Below, one piece after another: positions 57,001 through 64,000 of a stretch of DNA of 64,000 nt (position 1 is its first letter; every line of letters starts with the position of its first letter). The stretch is from assembly GCA_013397435.1 (NCBI GenBank), contig VZRG01000300.1:186171-250170 (forward strand). Reading direction: 5' to 3'. Under the pieces are notes generated by a model, which was not told the origin of the DNA, searched no databases, and was given only the letters and a program-made list of their open reading frames with translations. This stretch comes from Erythrocercus mccallii (taxonomy: Eukaryota > Chordata > Aves > Passeriformes > Dicruridae). The position numbers and the translations under genes were made by a program.

Positions 57001-58835
57001 CTAATAGAAACTGCAGGGCCAAATTAAGTGGGCAGATTGTAATCACTGCTGCTGAGTTATCCCAGCGGTGGAATTACTGCAGCCCTCTGCTTCTCGCTAC
57101 TAATTTGGAAAGTTTGCTGCCTCTTCCCCCCCTCCCAGAGCTCCACCTTGCCACATTCCAGGCTCTGCCTTGTGGGAAAAAGAGCCTGAATGACCATAAA
57201 GAGCCCAGATGTTGTGGCTGGGGGCAGGAAGCGCAAGACAACTCTCCCTGATTTGTGAAGCTAAAAATAGTGAGAGCATTAATACGAATCTCTGCCTTCA
57301 GCTCGCTGGGCAGCCCGGCCTCTCCAGAGGCATCTTCCCTGTGGGAGCTGTACAACACAGGGAGCAGGCAGGCAGCTCGTTAGATTATTCCTCAGTGGTT
57401 TGGTTCCTTGTTTTATTTGCATTACAGGAGTGCCTGCAGACCTGAGTGCAGCTTAGACCCCCAGCTAGGCACGGCACGAGAGCTTTGCAAGAGGCTGAGC
57501 CTAAAGATGCTCTGGATGGATTTCAGAGTAAGGAAATGTAGTGAGTGACAGGGAGGGGACAGAACCTGCAGCCACGTGGCACCGACAGCAATAAACCTGG
57601 GGTGAGTTGTTTATTTTCTGTTACCAGCACAGTGAATGTCTTCAGCTCTTCCTCAGCCCAGTCAGCTGTCACAGGCTCCTCACTGAGAGCTGTGGGATGA
57701 CTGGTGCTTGGTGGATAATTGGGAAAACCAGGCACTGTCCCCTTCCTGAAGCAGCACAGGAGTGTGGTCTGTGGAGGGGTGGTTGCTTGGCATGGTCTGT
57801 CTGGGTGGTGAATGTCCTGCACAACCTTCCAGAATGACTCTAAATCCCCTTTTCAGTCATTTCATGTCAGGGGCAGCCAGTGGGAGAGCACATTTGGGGA
57901 CTGGGGAGTGTCTGGACAGCATTTTCCAGCCTTATGGGTGGGGTGGGGAGGGTGGGAACAACATGATCAGAGTGGCTTTTGTTCCCTGCAGCATAGATTA
58001 TAGTAATGTTGCTATGGCCACAAATCTCCCTCAAATTGCTGCAGACAATTCATGAATTTCCTTTTTTATTACATCCTAACACTGAAAACCAGCAAGGCTG
58101 CCAGAAACCTCTCCCAGGGAAATCTGTAACCGCCGGAGATGTCAGGAGCTACAGGAGGGGTTGGAATACAGGTAGTGTGAGTATTGCTGTATGGGGAGGA
58201 TGCTGTAAAGGGAATCTCTTGTTGCTGGAACTTTGGGATGCTTTTGAGGTGAAGTAATTAAATTAACCCAAAATATCTAGCTGCTCACTTGGATCCCATG
58301 ACTCCTGATTAATTAGTTATTCCCATCTCCAGGGTTATTGGAGTATCAGGATGCCTGAATCATAGGCAGTGGAGCCCTGTAAGCTTTATCCTGTTTTACT
58401 TCCTTTCTCAAGGAAACTGTGTGGTGAGGAGAACCTCACCTGGCACAGCAGTGGGGTTCCTGAGGTTAGGCTGGGAGATCCCTGACTGGGAGATTCCTGG
58501 GAGTGCTTCCTGCCGCTGCAGCAGGTGGGAAGTTGTATTTTTTCCTCCTGTTTGTAGCTTTGCTCACTCACAAAGGAGCGTGGATCTTCAGATGCCCTGA
58601 GCACTGGGGGTGAGGAATTTGTGATTGGTTTCTTTCTGGTTTAAGTCAGGCTGTACATCTTGTGTGAAATCACTCATCAAAAACTCTTGGCTTTGTGGGC
58701 AGAGAGGGAGGGAGAAGGGAGGAGGTTGGTTTTGGCTGCAGCACAGCTTTCTCACCCCACAGCCCCCCATGAATTGGTCTGTGGGGGTTCTCTCAGGGTT
58801 TGGGGAACAGGGCTGTGAACCAGACTCCTAAACAC

Positions 58836-58945
58836 CACTTGGTCACTGCCTTCTGTAGCCCTGGGCAAGTCATTTAGCTCTTTCTTGCCTTAATTGGCCT
58901 AATTAGTGCCTTCAAGGTATTTTAAAGGTCTGATAATTGGTGCTG
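58836..58945 (+). mobile_element. Possible MIR-type SINE core
   Basis: 'CCCTGGGCAAGTCATTTAGC' at 58859-58878, followed by 'tctttcttgcctt', fits the MIR segment around the CTTGGGCAAGTCACTTAACC core. Further right the match fades. An ancient or chance match. Confidence 0.4.
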
Positions 58946-59082
58946 CTGGTTGTACACCAAGGCAGTGACCAAGAGCCCTGGGCATGTTCAGCCTGGTTCC
59001 TTGTTAGTCTGTAGCCAAATAAAACATCAAAACTCCTGTTTGCTGTTTGATGTGACAGCTTGGAGGTGATGATTGAGCTTAG

Positions 59083-59221
59083 GACCCCAGATGGTTTGTG
59101 TTGGAAGGACCTTAAAGCTCATCCCGTCCCACCCCTTGCCATGAGCAGGGACACCTTCCACTATCCCAGGTTGCTCCAGCCTGACCTGGGACACTTCCAG
59201 GGATGGGACAAGCCACAGCTT
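59083..59221 (-). mobile_element. CR1 LINE fragment, ~140 bp
   Basis: Reverse CR1: 'agatggtttgtgttggaagg', 'ttgccatgagcagggacaccttccac', 'tcccaggttgctccagcctgacc', 'cttccagggatgggacaagccacagc'. It has a small internal deletion against the 52.8-kb copy (the 'aagccctgtccaac' part). Confidence 0.9.
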
Positions 59222-59547
59222 AACCCAAAGTGTAGCTGTGGCCATTCCAGCACTCAGGTTGTACTGCTGTGACCTTGCTGTCTGAAAATCAAACCTCATG
59301 TTATTTTCATCAGTTCGTTAATTTGATCCTCATTGAAACCCATCCTTGGTCCTTGTCCTCTTCTGGATCATGGGGTAGATTCTTTGGTTCCATGTGACAG
59401 AGCACGAGCTTTAGTGCGTTAAACTCTGTTCATTTCACAAGCTTAGACTCATATTTTGTGTGTCTATAGTTTGTATTATTTGAGGAACTGCGAAATTTAT
59501 TAAATGTGATGGAACCTTTCTGCCCAAGAGTAGAATTCATGAAAACA

Positions 59548-59613
59548 CAGGATGTGGGTTTTCAGAGACCTTAAAGATGTAGTTCCAACCCCCTCCCATG
59601 GGCAGGTTGTGCC
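59548..59613 (-). mobile_element. CR1 LINE tail scrap
   Basis: About 65 bp: 'gagaccttaaagatgtagttccaacc', then 'ctcccatgggcagg'. Matches the reversed CR1 tail; diverged and short. Confidence 0.6.
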
Positions 59614-60048
59614 CTTCACGTGTCTGGGTGAAGCCCAGCCAGTGTTTTGACTCTTTCATGTTTATGGTTTATTCTTCTTGGGCTGCCTGGTTTTTGTGGG
59701 TATTGTGGGTCTCTTGTGTAGTGCTTCAGCAAGGATCAGCTTCTACACAAAGTTTAGTAAGAAATCCTAATGCATTTACTGGGGCCTCCTGGAGCACTTC
59801 TGTGATGAGATAGAGAAGGACAAGGGTGTAGGAAATGAGAAATGGAACGAGGATTGTGGTAGAGCTGTGGTAGAAGCAAAGGAGGGAAGTGTCCTGGATG
59901 AGAAATGTGGGGTGAGGAGACATGTTCAATTTGTAGGCAGAGGCCATACACCCTGATTTCATGCTTCTTTTTTTCTCCTATGGTTTTGCCGTTTGCACTC
60001 ACTGTACCCATGCTTTTAGTTAATTTCTAAGAAGAGAAAAAAATACTG

Positions 60049-60066
60049 AAACGGTTGAAACCGTTT
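60049..60066. repeat. Palindrome AAACGGTT-ga-AACCGTTT
   Basis: Perfect 8-bp arms with a 2-bp spacer, each holding an AACGG core as bound by MYB proteins. Located between two CR1 copies. Confidence 0.4.
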
Positions 60067-60446
60067 TGGTGGCCTCAAAAGCAGGAAATCCACTTTACTG
60101 TGGTGTGGCTTTATCAGCCCGTTCTCACGCTGATGGCCTGAACTTTGCCATCCTCAAGTCCCCTTCCCATGGCGCAGAGAGTTCGGACTGGGCTGCTGGG
60201 GCTCTCTGAGCTCCATGCCTGGCTGGAGAAATCCAGGCTATCCAGAATGGACAGGCTTGGACAGCTCCAGCACCCACCCCCTGGCCTGCTCAGTGCAGTT
60301 CTGTTGTCCCACATCCATGGCCAATCCTCATGTTCACCCCACAAATTGTAACTGATGGAGCAGAAAGATTTATGTTCAGGGGGAAGTCATAAATAAGCTC
60401 TTTCCCCAGCACTCAGTGGGCTAAATGTTGGTATGATGTTTTCCTT

Positions 60447-60940
60447 CCTCCAGAACTGGAATGCTTGGCACAAGAAGGATGTGGATCTGTTAGAGTGGGT
60501 CCAGAGAAGGCCACGGAAATGCTCCAAGAGCTGGAGCCCCTGTGGAGCCAGGCTGGGAGAGCTGGGGGTGTTTGCCTGGAGAAAGCTCCAGGGAGACCTC
60601 AGAGCCCCTTCCAGAGCCTAAAGGGGCTCCAGGAGAGCTGCAGAGGGACTTTGTACAAGAGCTAGGGGGAAAGGACACAGGGAATGGCTTCCCACCGGGA
60701 AAGGGGAGATTAGGGTGGGATCTTGGGAAGGAATTGTTGGCTGGGAGGGTAGGGAGGCCCTGGCACAGGGTGCAGAGAAGCTGTGGCTGCCCCTTGGATC
60801 CCTGTGAGTGTCCAAGGCCAGGCTGGACAGGGCTTGGAACAACCTGGGATAGTGGAAGGTGGCAGGGAATTGATTTTTAAGTCTTTGACAAAAATGATCT
60901 TTCAGGTCCCTTCAACCCAGAGCATTCTGCGATGATTTGA
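60447..60940 (+). mobile_element. CR1 LINE, ~490 bp, with ORF2 remnant
   Basis: Sense CR1: the first part translates as KKDVDLLEWVQRR followed by LGELGVFAWRKLQGD, the decayed end of ORF2, then the 3' UTR ('gggctccaggagagctgcagagg', 'ggccctggcacagggtgcagag') and a tail 'caacccagagcattctgcgatga'. A frameshift separates the ORF2 pieces. It is the inverted partner of the copy at 52.8 kb. Confidence 0.92.
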
Positions 60941-60942
60941 AG

Positions 60943-60985
60943 TGTCAAGTGTGAGTCACACACAAATGTGTGTCAAGTGTGAGTC
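60943..60985 (+). repeat. 28-bp period direct repeat after CR1
   Basis: TGTCAAGTGTGAGTC occurs at 60943-60957 and 60971-60985, immediately after the 3' end of the CR1 copy at 60.4 kb. Confidence 0.6.
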
Positions 60986-61293
60986 CTTTGTAGTCTCCGT
61001 GGCCAGATTTTGCAGAGGACACAGCGTGGAGCAAACAGCACATGTGGCTCCAGGTATGTTCCCTGTGAGAGGGATGGATCTGTTCCTCTGGTGCAGGGAA
61101 TTCTCCATCATGCAGCAGGTGGAATGTGCTGCTTCTCACCCAGAACTTGCCGATTTTTCCTTTCCTTGTTTTCCTCTGCATTCTTGGCTGCCAGGCTTGG
61201 GTGGGCTCAGGAGCTTTGTCATAAAAAGCTTCCTGCTCTAATTCCTCAGTGTGCCATCAAAATACAGATAAAAAATACTGCAGGTCCTCCTTG

Positions 61294-61308
61294 GTGTGTG
61301 TGTGTGTG
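61294..61308 (+). repeat. Short (GT)7 microsatellite
   Basis: Uninterrupted GT run of 15 bp. Confidence 0.85.
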
Positions 61309-62248
61309 GAGGCAGAGAGGGGCTGGGAGGTGGATTTTTGGAGGAGGGACTGTGTGGAAATCTTTCCCAATTCTGTTCCTATAATCAGTACTTAACATTC
61401 TTGTTCTGTGCTTTAGCCCCTCACCTTTAACTGGAGTGCTCTGAGATTGCTTATCTGAAAGAGGTGGAGGTTCATTATGTTAATTGGCTCTGAAATGACT
61501 GCATCAAATATCAGTAATTGGTATTATTATTCTGCTCTTGTTGTGTCCTGGGGTTTTCAGGGAGCAGAAATTAATACGGGAACCTGCGCTTTGTGCTGTG
61601 GTTGCCGGCGGAACCTCGCGTGAGATTGGGGTTTCAAGAGGCTGTTGAGTGATGCTGGTGGCAAAGGGTGGGACTGGTGACATGGAGAGGGGAAAGATCC
61701 CTGCTCAGAAATGTCTGTGTTTAATCCCAGCTCCAGGGAGAGCTCCCTGCTCCGACTGAGGGCAGTCAGAACTGTGAATGCAGCAAAGACACGGCCACTT
61801 GGCAGATGAACTATGGATGTGCAGCTGGAAAATTGATTTTAGGAGGGTGCAAGCGTGGAATAAGCTGGTGTTGCCACTCCTGACTGCACTGCCTAAAATG
61901 GTTTGGAGAAGGGATAACTCCTTCTGGCATGGTGTGTCTGGCTGCTGCTGACAGCACTTTTTCTACCCAGTTATGAGATCGTTTTTCAGTCAAAACTCTT
62001 CCCTCCCAGCTCTCCAGTTTGTCCAGAATGGTTTTGTCCCTCATGAGGCAGAGTGGAGCTTTCCTGATGGTACTGACAGGAGCGAGCTGGGGCATAACTC
62101 GATCCTCTCTAAGCCGCAAAGCAGAGCAACATTTTGCTAATTTGCTGTAATGGGATCTTTGTGCTCAGCAGAATTTGTAATGTAGGTTGGGATTTGGTGT
62201 GGATGGGAGGATATCAAAAAGAAGGGATGGTGGCTGGATAATTCCTCC

Positions 62249-62536
62249 TGAGGGGCAACAGTGGGGCAGCTCTGATCTCTCTGTGAGCAGGGACACAGGG
62301 AGCTGGAGCTGTGTCAGGAAGGGGTATCAGGAAAAGGTTCTTCCCCCAGAAGGTATCAGGCTCTGGAACAGCTCCCCAGGGAATGGGCACAGCCCAGGAG
62401 CTGCCAAAGCTCCAGGAGTGTTTGGACAATGCTCTCAGGGATGCACAGGGTGGGATTACTGGGGTGTCTGTGCAGGGCCAGGGGTTGGATTGAGATCCTT
62501 GTGTGTCCAGCTCTGGATATTCCATGATTCTGTAAA
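62249..62536 (+). mobile_element. CR1 LINE fragment, ~290 bp
   Basis: Sense CR1: 'agctggagctgtgtcaggaagg', 'gaacagctccccagggaatggg', 'ctccaggagtgtttggacaatgctctcaggg', 'tgtctgtgcagggccaggggttgg', tail 'ggatattccatgattctgt'. Same group as the 45.1-kb copy but without ORF2 sequence. Confidence 0.92.
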
Positions 62537-63667
62537 GGATGAGGAATTTAAGAAGGTTGGGGTAGGAGCCAGAAGCTGGAGTAAGGACAGCATTAGCAGG
62601 TAGGAGATCAGGTCCACAGAGAGGAGATGAAAGTAAAGGAAATGTGAATCTGCTTTTAGTTCCTCCCAAGCATTTCTTTCTAAGCACATCTATTTGTTTC
62701 CACTCTGTTCCCTGGTGATCCCTAGGGATCTAGCTCTGACAGAGGGAGGGCTGGAGGGTGACATGCTGAGGAGTGCTGGGCTGCTGTTGATCCGTGGATA
62801 GCCATGGTTTCTTGACTGGGAGATGGCCAGGACATCCAGGACGTGTTTGGGAGAGGCATGTGGCCATCCTGACTGGAGGGAGAGTAAAACCAAGCCATGC
62901 TCAGTGTGTAGAGCACAGGAGTTATTCCTTCTGCATTGTGGAAGAGCAGGTGTTCATAATGATTCCCCTCCTATTCCTTCCTGTCCTGTAGCAGCCAGGC
63001 TGGAAGTTGCCAAGGGAGTTGCTTTTTCCATCCCTGGGGTCCTGTAATCAAACCCCTCCTACGTTTGTCCAGACCAAATTACAAATCTGTGGGAGATGTA
63101 AATCAAGCCAGGTGCTGATTACGCTTTTACCCTCATCTACAACTCCAGGCATCCTGGTTTCATCTCCTGCTCCCCTGCTTTTCCAGGTATTAGTTTGCTT
63201 GGCAAAACCAGAGGCATCTGCAGCATTGGAATCAGAGATGAGCTGGACCATCGTTGCTGATGCTCATTAAAAGCTGAGCTCCAGTTTGGAGGTGCTGTGA
63301 GTTGGGAAGAGTGTTAGAGCCATGTTACAGCTATATGGAATTATTAAAAATAATGGAAGATATTGATTTGCAGAATGAGAGCTGCTTGGTTGGAGGCCGT
63401 GGATGAGAACACGGTGGGCAATGGAATCCTTTTTTCTCTCCAGCTGCCTCGTGGATGCCTGGAGCTTTGTAAAGAAATTTGCCACAGTCTGATGCACTCA
63501 TTGTGGAATTAAGGACAAACTTTGATGCTACTGTTTTAGGACTGTTTCCTTATTATTTGAATCTTTGCTCAGAAAAAAAGTCTCAAGGGTTTTTTTCACT
63601 GTGTCTCTGAGTCCTCTCTGAGCAGCACAAGACTGCTGGCCTTTCAGTGGAGTCAGATTTTTGCCTC

Positions 63668-63693
63668 TTTTATTTTTGATTTTTGATTTTTTT
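63668..63693 (+). repeat. (TTTTTGA)3-like simple repeat
   Basis: Three near-identical 7-bp T-rich units. Confidence 0.6.
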
Positions 63694-64000
63694 AGAATAA
63701 AATATTCTTTAGATTGAAGTTGGAATGATACAGCTTCCATCTGGGAACTATTTTAGATTTAATTTGAAAAAACAGACTGTAAAACACACACTCGTAAAAA
63801 CAGTTTGTCCTTTCCAATGTACTAGAAAATGATTCTCAGCAGCCTCTTAATGCCCTCTGCTCGCCTGTATTTAAGCTCCATGACATGCTCAGAGACACAG
63901 TTACAGTGGATTTTAATACTGAGTCATACATAAATTCCCAGTATGGATCATTTGGGGAAGATTAATATGGAGAATATGTTAATAGTAAAGAATTTGAAGT

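Larger units (their letters stand above)
54997..59082. other. Non-coding DNA with MIR traces
   Basis: No exon found. Contains the two MIR-like fragments listed. A donor-like CTGGG|GTGAGTTG at 57.6 kb has no convincing exon before it. Confidence 0.45.
60986..64000. other. Right end, no gene seen
   Basis: Apart from the CR1 copy at 62.25 kb, the GT microsatellite and a T-rich repeat, nothing is recognised. CpG is slightly raised at 61575-61625. Confidence 0.45.

Noticed and set aside
62214..62687. 157-codon - strand frame
   Set aside because: Antisense to the CR1 copy at 62249-62536; no splice sites or domain.
1..64000. CRISPR array, operon or bacterial mobile element
   Set aside because: No regular direct repeats with unique spacers, no ribosome-binding sites and no long adjacent frames; CR1 and LTR sequences show the DNA is avian.

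Overview
This is vertebrate nuclear DNA, almost certainly avian and most likely from a songbird. The evidence is some twenty 5'-truncated CR1 LINE copies in several diagnostic layouts, one short LTR of a type I associate with passerine endogenous retroviruses, a GC-rich CpG-island promoter in otherwise CpG-poor DNA, and traces of old MIR-type SINE sequence. Nothing looks prokaryotic: reading frames are short, overlap in all frames, and show no operon layout. The window is mostly intronic or intergenic, and no complete protein-coding gene can be read from it.

Layout. Positions 1-11.2 kb are non-coding with two CR1 fragments and small repeats. A CpG island at about 11.22-12.46 kb is the clearest functional element. 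It carries E2F-, NRF1- and YY1-like sites, then a 5-copy ~20.5-bp promoter repeat, then a degenerate ~31-bp G-rich minisatellite of about 16 copies. G-rich skew on the + strand points to transcription rightwards. Downstream lie exon-like segments on the + strand with good splice sites and open frames: 12539-12691, 14937-15126, 17421-17551 and, best, 33044-33118 (75 nt, phase-symmetric). These could belong to one long-intron gene driven by the island, or be isolated conserved elements or lncRNA exons. I do not recognise the encoded peptides.

The stretch from about 20 to 38 kb is almost free of recognisable transposons. From about 38 kb onward CR1 copies become frequent in both orientations. 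Some lie close together and inverted (52.8 and 53.26 kb), and one similar pair is inverted at about 7.5 kb distance (52.8 and 60.4 kb). A solo-LTR-like element sits at 53.86-54.27 kb on the - strand, next to a small CpG-dense patch at 53.5-53.7 kb.

The island promoter plus scattered + strand exons fits the 5' part of a gene with long introns; everything else is repeat remnants and candidate regulatory DNA. No previously undescribed multi-gene system is visible. The points most worth checking are the doubly repeated promoter, the 75-nt exon, and the two isolated CpG-dense patches at 16.7 and 53.6 kb.
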